Shown here: one piece after another, positions 33,736-46,405 of the stretch | Position numbering within the stretch: position 1 is the stretch's first letter | Layout of the letters: every line of letters starts with the position of its first letter | The notes under the pieces: generated by a model | The model's input: only the letters and a program-made list of their open reading frames with translations | Told to the model about the DNA's origin: nothing | Databases searched by the model: none | Made by a program: the position numbers and the translations under genes | From: Fennellomyces sp. T-0311 | Lineage: Eukaryota; Mucoromycota; Mucoromycetes; Mucorales; Lichtheimiaceae | DNA: 64,000 bases | NCBI GenBank assembly: GCA_025266875.1 | Contig: JALLLT010000049.1 | Span: 186,001 to 250,000 of the forward strand | Reading direction: 5' to 3'

Positions 33736-35486
33736 ATGGCTGCAGCTCAAGCACGTTCGAAAGTTGTCAACATTCTCGGTCTTTTGCAGTCCGGCGCCAG
33801 CAGCTGCCCGTGTCACTCGCACGCGCATTCGCACGCCCTTCCCACCGCGTCATCCTTCAACAGCTTGCTGAAGTACGGTCGTCAGTATGCCAGCGGTAAC
33901 GAATCCACCGACTATGCCTTCGAAATGGCTGCCTCCAACATCCGTTTCGGTCCTGGCGTCACTAGGTAAGAATCAGATGACAGATCGAAAGCGTGAGTGT
34001 CTGATTGGGGTGATATTATGTCAGCGAAATTGGCATGGATTTGAACAACATCAAGGCCAAGAAGGTCGCTGTCTACACCGATAGCAACGTAAGTTTATAT
34101 TTACAGAGTATGGGAAGGATGTAATATTTACAATGTATGGGGATGTGCAATAGATCGCCCAATTGCGTCCATTGAAGGCGGTTGTTGAATCCTTGGACCG
34201 TAACAAGGTCAACTATGTTGTCTACGACACTGTCCGTGTCGAGCCCACCGATACCAGTTTCAAGCAGGCTATCGACTTTGCTCGTCAACATCAACCCGAC
34301 GCTTTCGTCGCTGTGGGTGGTGGTTCCGTCATGGACACCACCAAGGCTGCCAGCTTGTACAGCTCCCACCCTGAAGCGGACTTTTTGGATTTCGTCAATG
34401 CTCCTATTGGTAAGGGCTTGCCCATCTACAAGCAGCTCAAGCCTTTGATTGCTGGTAAGTTTATTTTTTTGGATGGAATTGATATGTGTGGGTAGCTAAA
34501 GACTTTATTTAGTTCCCACCACTGCCGGTACTGGTTCCGAGACTACTGGTACTGCCATTTTCGACTATGAGCCCCTCCACACCAAGACCGGTATTGCTCA
34601 CCGTGCCTTGAAGCCCTATCTGGGTATCGTCGATCCCGAGAACACTCGCAGCATGCCTGCTCAGGTTCACGCTTCCAGTGGTTTGGATGTCTTATGGTAA
34701 TTAGGAAGCGCAGCTGTTCTCATTGCAACCGACTAAATGATATTCCCACAGTCACGCCCTCGAATCGTACACTGCTCTGCCATACAACGAACGTTCGCCC
34801 CGTCCATCGAACCCTATTTTGCGTCCTGCCTACCAGGGTTCAAACCCCATCAGTGACGTCTGGTCGTTGCATGCTCTCCGCATGGTCGTCAAGTACCTCC
34901 CCCGCGCTTACAAGGACCCCGAGGATCTCGAAGCGCAGCAGCAAATGTTGCTCGCTTCCACTTTCGCTGGTATTGGCTTCGGAAATGCCGGTGTCCATTG
35001 TAAGTGGCAAATAACACTTTAAATGTGAATGAGTGAAGCAAACTAACGTTACGTTCTATAGTGTGTCACGGTTTGAGTTACCCGATCAGTGGCTTGAACA
35101 AGAACTACAAGCACCCTGGTTACAAGGTTGATCACGCGTTGGTTCCCCATGGTGTGTCTGTCGCGTTGACCGCTCCTTCGGTATTCCGCTTCACCTCGGC
35201 TGCATGCCCCGACCGTCATATCGATGCTGCTGCTGCATTCGGTGCCGACCCTGCTCACGTCAAGCCTTCCACTGCTGGTGAGGTCTTGGCAGAGAAGTTG
35301 ACCCGTTTCCTCGAAGAATTGGATGTTCCTAACGGTTTGTCTGGTCTTGGTTTCGACTCTTCATTGATTCCTCAATTGGTCGAGGGTGCTTTGCCCCAGC
35401 ATCGTGTCACTAAGCTCGCACCTACTCGGGAGCCTGCTGCTGAACAGCTCGCCAAGATCTTTGAGAACTCCATGACCAACTACTAA
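33736..35486 (+). CDS. ADHFE1: Hydroxyacid-oxoacid transhydrogenase (iron ADH family)
   Basis: Six exons (33736-33965, 34025-34088, 34154-34454, 34513-34696, 34752-34999, 35062-35486) give 483 residues with GT-AG introns of 51-65 nt. The family (group III Fe-dependent alcohol dehydrogenases) couples 4-hydroxybutyrate oxidation to 2-oxoglutarate reduction in mitochondria. Visible features: a Ser/His-rich N-terminal extension compatible with a mitochondrial presequence, AFVAVGGGSVMDTTKAA for nucleotide binding, VPTTAGTGSETT, the metal-ligand region SSGLDVLCHALESY, then CHGLSYPISGLN and DHALVPHGVSVAL carrying further His ligands. Length agrees with the ~465-residue animal enzyme plus a longer N-terminus. 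The frame is intact and the leader is CT-rich, suggesting steady expression. Confidence 0.93.
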
Positions 35487-35793
35487 AAAGTTTACATTCC
35501 CTATTACCTCCCTTGTAATCGTACATCGGTCATCGTTTAAAATGTCTCTTTATTTATAGAGAGTTATGTACAAACAAAAATACGCGCTTTATCACCATTG
35601 TCATACGATATTTTCATCGTACCCATCTTTTGTTGAATTTGACGCTTTCGAGTACGGACGTCTAAGCTCAGATCATTATTTTTTTCTACTTGAGATCGTC
35701 TTTTGCTTAAATTCTGCTATGATGAGCTATAGGTGTCTATAATTAGTATATATGAAGGACCATAGCGGTAGTGCCTATGTAGTGGTATGCTTA
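35487..35793. other. 3' flank of the transhydrogenase gene
   Basis: About 300 bp of AT-rich sequence between the stop codon and the Tc1 element's TA duplication; it should contain the poly(A) signal region. No gene seen. Confidence 0.5.
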
Positions 35794-35795
35794 TA

Positions 35796-37146
35796 CAGTC
35801 CCACCCAAAAAGTGATGGCCAGATTTTTGAACACCGCGATCAAGTAAAAAAATATACAAACTTCAATGTGTCTTTTTCCTAGATCACACTTATTGATGCC
35901 CCTTGTTACTATCAGTAAAAAAGAATCTTATAGCAATAAAAAAATATCAGATCAAAAAAGTATGTACAAATTAATATTTTGTATGCTGTCCTCTAGCTTT
36001 TATCACTGCCTTACATTGATTAGGCATGCTGTCAACAAGCTTCTTCGCGAAATCGAGTGAAAGATTGCTCCATTCTTCTTGCAAGCAGGCCTTCAACTGT
36101 TCCTTATTTTTTATGAAGGCTCTGCGCTTCTGAATACGCTTGTCAAGAGCCCTCCATACGTTCTCAATTGGATTGAGATCAGGACTTTGGGCAGGCCAAT
36201 ACGGAAAGCCTCTCACCCCACATTGTCGCTTAAACCACTGGCTATAGCTGCCGGTATGACAGCTAGCACCATCCTCCTGGAAGGTGAACTTCCTACCAGT
36301 CTCGGCTTCAGTACTCTTCATATATGGAATCAAGTGCTTGGCAAGGCAATCCACATAGGCGTCTCGATCAACTGTGCCATCCATAACAACTAATGGGCCA
36401 AAGCCTCCAGACCAAAAGCAACCCCACACCATCACTGATCCCTTGCCAAACTTTTCGGTGGTTACGACATGGCGTGCCTCGTAACGCTCTCCATTCCGTC
36501 GTATAACCCGAGCACCTCCATCATTACCGACGATCGTAAATCTGGACTCATCAGACCAGATGACATTGCTCCACTGCTTGGTCGTCCAATTCTTGTACAT
36601 AACTGCCCATGCGCGTCGTCTGATGATATGGCTCTTCGTAAGTCTTGGCTTACGAGCTGAAGAGCGCGAAGAGAATCCAGAAAGTCGTAAATATTTGATG
36701 ACCGTGTTTCGGCAAACATGTATTCCAGCATGTGCAAGGCTAGCTTGGTGTACATGGTATGGCACGGACGGTTCCTTGCGTACACTAAGTTGGAGCGCCC
36801 TTGCACCTCTCTTAGTAACCTTGGTAGGCCTTCCGTTCCGTGGAGCATTGTCAGTGGACCCAGTTTTCTTATATTTATTGACAATACGGTTGACAGTTCT
36901 ACGGGGTATACCCAAGTCATCTGAAATGAACTGGTCACTCTTGCCACCCTTGTATAGGCCAATTATGAGACCTTTTTGGTGATTGTTGAGCTGTTTCCGA
37001 ATATTTGGAAGGTTTTTTGTGATATTTCTAAGTGACATTGTGTTGTATAAAAAGAAAAGATGTCAAGATTTGAAAAACAAAACAGATGCAATGTTTTTAT
37101 TTCCATTTCCAAATTCGGCTTGGCCATCACTTTTTGGGTGGGACTG
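35796..37146 (-). mobile_element. Tc1/mariner transposon, apparently complete, 1351 bp
   Basis: Perfect terminal inverted repeats of 26 bp begin CAGTCCCACCCAAAAAGTGA at both ends and are flanked by TA duplications (35794-35795 and 37147-37148). The element contains a single intact transposase frame. Perfect termini and an uninterrupted gene suggest a recent insertion. Confidence 0.96.
35971..37038 (-). CDS. Tc1-type transposase (355 aa, DDE)
   Basis: Intact intronless frame. The N-terminal paired-like helix-turn-helix (KGLIIGLYKGGKSDQFISDD, then LGIPRRTVNRIVNKYKK) binds the terminal repeats; a GRPTKVTKR linker follows. Catalytic motifs are WSDESRFT (first Asp), FQEDGASCHT (second Asp) and QSPDLNPIENVW (Glu). 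By my count 35 residues separate the second Asp and the Glu, one more than the classical Tc1 DD34E. Length is typical of Tc1 transposases. No frameshift or stop is present. Confidence 0.95.
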   Translation of the reverse strand: MSLRNITKNLPNIRKQLNNHQKGLIIGLYKGGKSDQFISDDLGIPRRTVNRIVNKYKKTGSTDNAPRNGRPTKVTKRGARALQLSVRKEPSVPYHVHQASLAHAGIHVCRNTVIKYLRLSGFSSRSSARKPRLTKSHIIRRRAWAVMYKNWTTKQWSNVIWSDESRFTIVGNDGGARVIRRNGERYEARHVVTTEKFGKGSVMVWGCFWSGGFGPLVVMDGTVDRDAYVDCLAKHLIPYMKSTEAETGRKFTFQEDGASCHTGSYSQWFKRQCGVRGFPYWPAQSPDLNPIENVWRALDKRIQKRRAFIKNKEQLKACLQEEWSNLSLDFAKKLVDSMPNQCKAVIKARGQHTKY

Positions 37147-37148
37147 TA

Positions 37149-38859
37149 TATTCAACGCTTTTTATTCACTTGTCGCTCAACATGTTGAATCACAAGCACA
37201 ACTTCATGTGGTTAGTCAATATTTAGAAGCAGTATTACATATGAATGATCTAGTTGATGGGAAACACAAAGATCCAGTGATGGTAGATTTAGGTCTTTAA
37301 TATATTATGGGGCACCGAAACACACGACTTTAAGAGTATGGTCATTATCAATATGTAGATATGAGCGGATGCCCTTCTCAATATAATATACTCGTATAGT
37401 ACATGTGCGGTGACGAGGACAGTCATAGCATGGATAAGCTATAAGCTGGTTACGTAGGTTGAGCAATGGTATTTTCGATCTTTTCGTGTGCACCCACATG
37501 AGCCAATCAAGTGGAAAAGGTTAATCAAACAGTTCCCCTAGCAATTCCCAGCCTAACTTTCAAAACTATTGATTCTACCCAAGCGGTATTATTAAATCAA
37601 GATTTATTTGAATCATTGCTCATTGTTTTATGCACGAAGAAGTGCCGGGAGGAATTGCTGATTGATCTGGTTATACAGGATGTCTAACGCCATCATTTCT
37701 TCATGGAAAGTCATCGACTATTGAAAATTAGGCGGCACGATTTAAGTTACTGAATCCGTAATATTGAGTACTCCGTTGCCATAGATACTCCTTCCGTGTT
37801 TGAGATTCTTTGGCCTAGTCCGACACAGTATTTGCTCCTTTTCGGTCGATCGCTGGCCAGATCTGGCTGTCGATGATGACATTTTATCATGCAGCATTTT
37901 GAAGTCATTCATTCTCCAGTTGATTGATAGCGATAACCGATAAAGGCGGATCGATGAGCTTGCCGCTATACAACAGTTTGACCGAACAATCCAGCACCAA
38001 CGAATTGCTTTAAAAAATCTTTCCTTGGGCTCCCCTATTAAAATAACACATCGATCGTCTTTTGAATCGCACACTTGCTCCTTTCCCCTCGAAGTATAAG
38101 TAACATGAATAAGCGTTGTATCCCTTTTGCACGGACTCGCTTCACTTTTAAGTACTTGCTCTCGGCTGCTATTGCACAGCTATGCTAAAAGAGGGGTAGA
38201 AAAAACTTTAACGGTCAGACCGCACTGGCTCATTGTTCTGCATATGTCCCCCTTTCAACACGTTCAATTAAACGGCGAAAAAATCATGCGATTCGGCGCG
38301 GACTACGTTGAACGTTAATGAGCTGTCAGTTAACTACATGACAATTATCAATAAGGTTTATTCGAAATAGCTAAACTGGACAAACCCATGCAAAAGTGAT
38401 CGAGTGCCTGAAAATCCGGTGTAACAGGTCATTGGTTCGTTGTATATAGACTCTTATAGTGTTCCTGGCGTCGACCAGGGTATTGCGGGGTTTCTTTTGT
38501 GGAATCTGCACGAACCCTTGAGCGATTACGTGATTTGCTGGACAGAGGGGTAGGTAAACTTTTGGGAACAATGATTAACAGAGTAACAATTAACGAGCAG
38601 AAAAACGCCAGTGTGTAATTGATGGCTGGGATCACCGACAGCAATTGCTTCTTTTGCGATCAACGTGCATAGTTGCATAAGCGAGCATCAACGTCTCCCC
38701 AACTAATCCCTACTAGGCGTTTGCGCTTGCTGCTCCTTCATACTATTTCAAAGGAGCTACCCCTTTGGTTGACACATGGGTTAGAGACTTCATATAAAAG
38801 GGCATCAGTTTCACTACCGTGGGGTTCTTGATCCTATACCATACCCCATTCCTTTCATT
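37149..38859. other. Intergenic region between Tc1 element and sulfate permease
   Basis: About 1.7 kb. A short coding-like frame (FNAFYSLVAQHVESQAQL onward, ending about 37300) lies just outside the transposon but has no recognisable family. The rest has only short frames; the distal end should hold the permease promoter. Confidence 0.45.
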
Positions 38860-41500
38860 ATGAACTCCATTGTGCTCGATTACGAGCCCATTACACTGAA
38901 AGCTAGGACCGACAAGTTCAAGCTGCATTGGGCACAGCATGTGCGCTCCTATATCCTGAGCTTCTTCCCCATATTCCAGTGGATCACTCGTTACAATACT
39001 TCAGTATGTAACGGCAGATACTCCCAAGCCCTATTGCTGTGTTGCTCAACCGTCTTTTGTTGTAGTGGATGCTTCAAGACGCCATTGCAGGTGTCACTGT
39101 CGGAATGGTTCTGGTACCTCAAGGTATCGCCTATGCAAAGATTGCCAATCTAGATCCACAATACGGCTTATAGTGAGTTTCGATTTCTTATTCAAGTAAT
39201 CATATACTTACCCACAGCTGCAGCACATCCTTCGTTGGATCATGCCTGTACTGTCTTTTCGGTACTTCCAAAGATATCAGCATCGGACCCATCAGTGAGT
39301 AGTATCCTCTGTGCCTTGTACGTGAGCTTTCCCTGACATTTTGCTACTAGCTGTTGTGTCGCTGCTTGTAGGACGAGCCATCACCAACGTCACCACCGCC
39401 CATCCTGATATCACCGGCCCTGAAGTAGCTGTGTTTCTATCAGTGATTGTCGGTATCATCACCATTTTGATGGGTATGATCCGGCTTGGTATCCTTGTCG
39501 ATTTCATCCCAGGTAAGCGATGAGCAAGGCCCATCGATGATCTTGCAAAATTAATCTTTGCTGTGTTCAGGGCCTGCAATCGCTGGGTACATGACTGGAT
39601 CGGCTATCACCATCAGTTTGGGCCAATGGGGCAAACTGACGGGCGTCAAAATCAACACGCATCAATCGCCGTACCTGATTGTGGGCGACTTTTTCGCAAA
39701 CTTATCCGGTATCCATGTCGACATTGCGTTTGGTCTCACCGGCCTCGTCACTCTATATGCCATTAAAATCCTGTCCGCCAGATTCGGTGAACGATGGCCC
39801 AGGTTCAAGAAGGGCCTGTTCTATTTTGGCATTATGCGCAGTGGCACCATTGTAATTCTTGGCACCTTTATCTCGTTCTGCATCAATGCCAGCCTCAGCA
39901 AGAGCCCATTCTCCATCTTAAAGTCGGTGCCCGCTGGATTTGATGCCATGGGAGTACCTAATATGAAGCTGGACATTCTGGGCGAGATTGGCGACGTGTT
40001 GCCGTCCATTGTCATTATCCTCGTGTTGGAGCACGTTTCCGTTGCAAAGTCCTTTGGGCGGGTTAGTGATTACACGATCGACCCGAACCAGGAGATTCTC
40101 GCTATTGGCGTGACCAACTTGGTTGGCGCGTTTTTTGGGTAAGGAGACCAAACAAAAAACATGATTGAATTAAGGGGTTGACACGCACTTTATATAGTTC
40201 CTATCCAGGCACAGGTGCATTCAGTCGAACGGCCATCATGTCCCGTTCCGGTGCCAAAACTCCCCTGTCCAGCGCATTCTCTGCCATCATCGTTGTTCTG
40301 GCCCTGTATGTCCTGACACCCGCCTTCTACTATATCCCTGAGGCCATCCTGGCGGCCGTCGTCATCCACGCAGTATCTGATCTTATTTCCGGTCCCTCGT
40401 ACATCAAGGAGCTGTGGGCCGCAAGCAAGCTTGAGTTTCTCGTGTTTGCTGCCGCCGTTCTGATCACATTCTTTGATGGAGTTGAAGATGGTATCTATGT
40501 TGCCGTCGCCCTCTCGCTGTTGATTATGCTACTCAACATCGCACGACCCAAAGTCACCGTTATGGCTCGCTCTCCGCTGGATCCTACGTCCAACTCCACC
40601 ACCGTTGTCCCTGCATCCAACGACTTTTACAGCTCGTCACAACATTATATCTATTTTGACGAGTGCGATCCGCACTTTGCCACACATATTGAGCCTCTTC
40701 CTCCCGGAGTCGTTGTAATGCGTGTAGGCAATGCATTGCTCTATCCGAACGTTGGCCATGTTACCGAGCTTATCATCGAGTCCGCCAAAGCTCGCACTCG
40801 TCAAGGTGAAACTGCGGGGGAGAACAAAAAGGAGTTGCTATGGACACAAACACATGACAACAGCAAGAGCGATCATTTACCCCCTTTGGAGGCCGTGGTG
40901 CTGGATTTTACAGCGGTGAATCGAATCGATTCAACCGCGCTGCAAACTTTGCAAAGTGCCCGCGAGCTTCTGGATCGATACGCTGCTCATCCTGTCGAAT
41001 GGCATTTCACTGGTATTACAAATCCACAAGTGCGTAACGACCTGCTGCTGTTTGGATTCGGTACACTGGGCGACGAGTCACCCGGGATGTCGCATTCCAC
41101 AAGCGACTCTACGCTCTACGCGTCTTCGTGTGTGTCAGGCACAACAGCTGCGACCAGACCCAAGGATGAGGACAGCGAAAAGGTGCTCGAGGTTACATTC
41201 AAAGAGGCCCCTGAGATCATTGACGAGGAATGTCAGAAACCCCCTCCTCGAGAGCCGCCTCACCAGCAAGCATACTACTGCGATCCAATGGATGTGGAGA
41301 ACATGGTTCATCCCTATTATATGGAACACAATAAGTTTTCCCAAGTCATTGTTGATCCACACGATTTCTTGCCAAGAGACAAGCATGCTTGCTTTCACTG
41401 GGACGTCGATTCAGCCGTCCGATCGATCTGTGACCGCTGGAGCTCCCGGCGTCTACCAATTCGATTGCCTCCTTCAAGCTCTTCTTCCACCACTTCCTAA
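38860..41500 (+). CDS. SulP-family sulfate permease with STAS domain
   Basis: Six exons (38860-39003, 39066-39172, 39218-39294, 39351-39512, 39571-40138, 40198-41500) give 786 residues. SLC26/SulP transporters carry sulfate across the plasma membrane to feed assimilation. The N-terminal conserved WMLQDAIAGVTVGMVLVPQG and NLDPQYGLYCSTSFVGSC are hallmark SulP motifs. Repeated hydrophobic segments follow, including SYPGTGAFSRTAIMSRSGAK and FYYIPEAILAAVVIHAVSD. The C-terminal STAS domain starts around PLPPGVVVMRVGNALLYPN and contains VVLDFTAVNRIDSTALQTL, but has a polar insert between the two halves. A long Ser/Pro-rich tail ends the protein. It is comparable in architecture to yeast SUL1/SUL2 but I do not assign orthology. 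The gene is intact. Confidence 0.93.
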
Positions 41501-44500
41501 ATTGTATATTCCGATAAATGCGTGTAAGCTGTGCTGCACTCATTCCTCTTTGACATTCTACCCTTATGCTTTGTATCCATATTTTTGTTATATAAATTAT
41601 ATAATGACGCCGGTTCGTTTTTATTATCTACTTATTACGTACGCATTTACAAGCAGTATTATTTATTTCCTTGATGATTAAAGAGTTTTAATTTTTATGG
41701 ATACCATACCTGGCAGAGGCACCACCTATGTACCTCAACTACTTTATGAGATATGCAATTGGACAATAGTACTATGTCCTCTGTTAATTCAGCTGGAGGA
41801 GGTTCTAGAGAGACCATATTGTAGCTGCTCGAAAGGCGCATTCCGTCAGCACACGACTGCGTATGCCCCGTTCAGCAATAAAGCATCAACTCAATGGACA
41901 TAGCATGTTCATGTTCCATTGGGAGTACAATAACATAGAGCTACAAAAGGAAACCAGAAAGTACATGACGAACTTAACTCTTCCGTAAGGCATTTGACTT
42001 GTTTAGAATCTTCATGAGCTCGTATCAAGCAGCTTGAAGCTACATTGTCCAAACGCCGACCGAATCACTCACAGAGTGCGCACAAAATATCCACATTATC
42101 TCTTTACCCAGTATCCAAAGAACCAGATACTACACATGTACCAGCGCCCAATGCGCCTTCCATCAGATCCACTGCAACAAATCCCAGCCAACAGCCACGG
42201 CAGCCATACCAGAAGCTCGAAATGTCGCTGTCAGTGGTACATCAAACCCGTTTCCTCGTCCGAAAGATGATATGCCAGGACCTGCGTACTCTAAGCATCA
42301 ACATCGTTAGAATGCGCGATCTATGTTTCTCGACTCGCAATGCCCTTGGAATCCTCATCCATACGGATTACGTACTTGAGGTGACCAACGATAGACTTTA
42401 ATTCAACAATATCTCTTGCCTGCCTGATTTTGATTCTACAAATCCCGAATATCTCAAAGACCAGGTATATGTGCTGCTCCCTTTGGAAAAACGAAATATC
42501 TATACATTGTTCTTACTCCATCCTCATCCCAGGCGCATTGCACCTCGTTTTTTCTTATAAAACAACAGTCTGACTTCCGCCGTTATGAACACCACCGCTC
42601 TGATACATTCCAGTCCGGTGTAGGGTTCCATTACAACCCGTGTTTCCCATCTAGTTTCGGTCCCTTTCCCACCTTAAGTAATTCTAGCAGAACTGGCCTG
42701 CTTCCTTCCCATCTTTACTTTTGTGCCCTCAAACCATAGACTTTATCGTTCCTCTTCGAGTTATTTCAACCTTGCATTTTTTATTATGTCCTCTCCCTTT
42801 TCTGCAGTTTTTTTATCATTTCTTTATGTAAGCGGATTAGATTAGAGCGGAAGGCTGAGATCAATACGTGTTCACAAAAGCACATCAGCTCTACATATTT
42901 GAATATATGAAAGAACAGCGACTGTGGCAAATCTCTCATAAATGGGGTCTGGACCCTCGATTGGATAGTATAATCTCAGTAATGGGGGCTTCGGACTTTT
43001 CGGTCGAGCAAGCTCTATGTGCACCAGCAACTGAAAGTGACCACTGATCTTTTTTAAAACTTTACAAGCAACATGTGCTCAACTGCGACAATACACTAAC
43101 AGAACCCCGCAGTGTCCTGGGTTATCTCAGCTGTAACGCCTACAAGCTATCTCGGAAAAAGAAAATATAGACTGCTGATTCAACGATGCATTTTTTTTAC
43201 GATCTCTTTATAGCATATGTACGTATTCCACCAGGCTTTTCCGACATACTAACAGACGCCGCACTAACTTTACACTGTTCACGCCGAAATTCGTTTTAGC
43301 TAGCCTAGCAATCGACGCTTTTCTAGATTGGAGCATGCTATTACTTTCGTAGTGTTGTCACTTGGCATCCCCAGACACAAACCTTTTCTAATTCTTTATA
43401 AATATGCCACTTTGTGACGAGTTAGGGGAGTTTCCTTTGGCTATAGGCAGAGACCTCTCAATGTTGGATGTATAGTCTACTTGAGATCTTTTCAAATCAA
43501 ATCAAAGGCGTTTGTACGAGACTTCAAACATACCAAGGACAACCGCATTGGCGATATTTCTCTTCCACAAATCGGAGGAAGATATTATTACGGAATTATA
43601 GTGAACTTCCATGAGATCATAAACATACGAGAAGCCTTTTTCCATATGAGTGTAATAACAAGGTAACTAAACTTTGCTTTTGATAGCTTTGTAAAACAGT
43701 TCGAGTTTCAATCGTTGAGCATTTCTCGGAAGGCATAAAGTTTCTGTGTAAAAAAAAATAACCGAATAGCCAACTTGAATTATTTATGTTTACGGTCTTA
43801 TGGTTGTTCACTGAAGTCTCTATTAAACATATCAAATTCAGGTTCTGCTATGCTGGTGACCTCGGTTATGGTTCAAGGGTTTCAATGACTTTACTCGAAT
43901 GATCCTTACTAATGTATGGACTAAAGGTTATACACTTTGGAATGAAACATGTAAACCTTCATGCGAGTATTGATTACGTAAGATTGAATTTTGTTTTTAT
44001 ACAAGGAGAAAGGCTTAAAAATAGTGGAAAATATAGATGAACAGTTTCAGCCTCCTTTCCTAAAGAAGCCAAATATACGACGCACCAAGGATGTCATGCA
44101 TAACAGACTGAAAGAAGGGGAGTTATATGACATCCTTTGCAGAACCACTGTTGAGATAACTTGGACTGGGGGTGGGCCACACAGAAATTCGGCATGTCCA
44201 CACCGATAGTTTGGTAGTACAGATCGACCATCGTAGGATGATGTAGACGTATAGTTTTCTAGTGGACTTGTTATAGCGCATGAATTCTGTTTGCATGTGG
44301 ATACGTACAATCAGTGAATATACTTCAACGAACACAGTATACATATGATCCGACTTTCACATGCCGATGCGTCTTGTAAGTGAGCGCATAGAATGCCGAC
44401 GGTTTGAACAAAAAATTGACCATCCGTACGTCAAACGAGATATGCCGCATACTCCTAGGTTCGGAAATGATAAGTACTACCTAAAACTTTGAGCTGTGTG

Positions 44501-46017
44501 TTTTAATAACAGCTCCAGAAGGAAATTGGCTACTTCTTGACTTTTGCTTCTTGTTATGGCAAGATCATCGAACTTGTTTATTTTAGTCTCCGCCACCACT
44601 CCAACCTGATTAAGGTAGCAGGTCCGTTGACCATGATAAGACTTTAGTGACAGGGTGTTTTGGGAACTGGGAATACGTACTATACCTTCCATTATTTATT
44701 CTTTTAGCACTGTACCCAACTGAAGTTAAGACTTTCTTAGACGTTCTCTAGTGTATTCATGGCGAGGCCGTCCGTCAATTCGCAGTCTCGTTTGCGAGAG
44801 AACCATTTTTGCCCGATGGTCTTGGAACTTGAAGTCTAAACCTGAGGGTTACGTATTTGCCCTTGCATTATGTATAAGGGGAGTTCAATGAACCTCAGCT
44901 ACAGTGAACCCTGTTTTTTGCACAGGTGTTTTTTCCAAAAAAAAATGTAGTGCAAAAACTAAGGGTGTCCAAACACAGAGGGTGAATTGACAGAGGAGTT
45001 GAGCGGGTTGGGTGGAATCCAGATGCAAAAAGCGGGGTTCTGCTGATCAGTAGTCATAAGAAAAAAGTTGAGTTGGCTACTCAATTAAATTTTGCTCAGA
45101 AGACTTTTACGCGTTGCAAAAGATACCTACTAACGATTGTAGCGTAATTTTTTTTACAATACAATACAATAAAATAAGAGTGCAATTACTATGTAATTAC
45201 GCTATATGGAAAAATATCTTTTCCTATGTTTATGATCTCATGGATGTTCATTGAGCCCCCTAATTACTATATATTATACATTAATTCTAAGTTGGAGTAA
45301 TGCGTTAGAGTGGGACTCACCTTTAATTGGCTCATTACTACCGTAATTCTGCTGCAATACCGGCTTATTTTGAACTATTGTTTGAGCAAAAAGATAGTGT
45401 GTATTCGTGTGATCACGCCTTAGCAATGCCAGACATTGACAAAAGCCTTTATGTTACGAAACAACAACTCATGACTACACTATCAAGACGTCCTTGGCTG
45501 TGTTACAATACGAAAATCGTTGTACATAATACGTACGAATAAGTCAATCGTTTCGTATTCCTTATACGTATGCACTTTTCCGATTACCCTTTCATCAGTC
45601 AAAGTTTCATCTTAAACGTAAGAAAACAGCTCGCTGTTCCATCAAATCGGGCACTTTATTTTCACACTAGCCACAAATAACGATGAAGAAAGTTACATGT
45701 GCCATTTAAATGATACGATGTGATGACCAGTGCTTCTTAAGCCAAGCGATGTATGTCATTAAACCATGTGGCAAAGGGATACACATAATGAAATTCATTG
45801 GCTGATCCCATTACTGTCCTACATTTCACTGCACTACTATGAGTATATTTCAGCCACTGCGCCGCAGGCTTTCCCAGTGTTCCAAGTGCGGAGCAAGCGA
45901 ACCAAAGCCGCAAGTATTAGGTTACACTAACGCATTCTTATACATAAATACGAACGATAACGCAACTGGCCCAGGAACAACAGCTCTTTTCTCTGTCAAA
46001 CTTTCATAACATTTATC
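41501..46017. other. Gene-poor region with a retroelement gag-like remnant
   Basis: About 4.5 kb without a confident gene. Near 42045-42480 a plus-strand frame (TRNALGILIHTDYVLEV, then after a stop NISCLPDFDSTNPEYLKD) resembles, from memory, gag-like ORFs of Mucoromycota retroelements. Short frames at 43481-43666, 43991-44209 and 45327-45542 have no recognised domain. A CAGTG end with TTTTTTGCAC motif near 44903 may be one end of another pogo-like MITE, but no partner end was found. Confidence 0.4.
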
Positions 46018-46405
46018 ATGGTCAAGCTTACTGCATTCCTTGCTCTCGTTGCTCCTGCTGCCTATGTCATGGCTCAAGGTAAGCTTTTTATATTACTTGA
46101 ATGAAATGTTTTCTGATCTGCCTTCACCAGTAGATATTCCTTCTGGTTTGGATGACTTAATTCCCAGTGACTGGGACATTCCTACTTCCATCCCCACTGA
46201 TCCAGCAGCCATCAGCAGCTTGGTCGATGTCTATGATTCCATCAAGACCGTTTTGCCCACTGAAGTACAATCAAGTCTTGATAGTGTTATTGCTGAAGCC
46301 ACTGCCAAACTTGAAGAGGGCGAATCCGCTGGCTCCAAGATTACTTTGGGTATTAGCATGGCTGTAACTGTTGGAATTGTAGCTGCTGCTGGCATGCTTC
46401 TTTAA
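46018..46405 (+). CDS. Small secreted, probably GPI-anchored protein (111 aa)
   Basis: Two exons, 46018-46078 and 46131-46405, with a 52-nt GT-AG intron right after the signal peptide (MVKLTAFLALVAPAAYVMAQ). The mature part is short, acidic and Ser/Pro/Asp-rich (IPSGLDDLIPSDWDIPTS) with a helical middle. The C-terminus has small residues (ESAGSK) followed by a hydrophobic tail (ITLGISMAVTVGIVAAAGML), the layout of a GPI-anchor signal. Family unknown. The likely location is the plasma membrane or cell wall. Placement of the intron between signal peptide and mature domain is common in small fungal surface proteins. Confidence 0.75.

Noticed and set aside
44903..45010. A second pogo-like MITE
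   Set aside because: One CAGTG end next to TA is visible but no inverted partner end was found.
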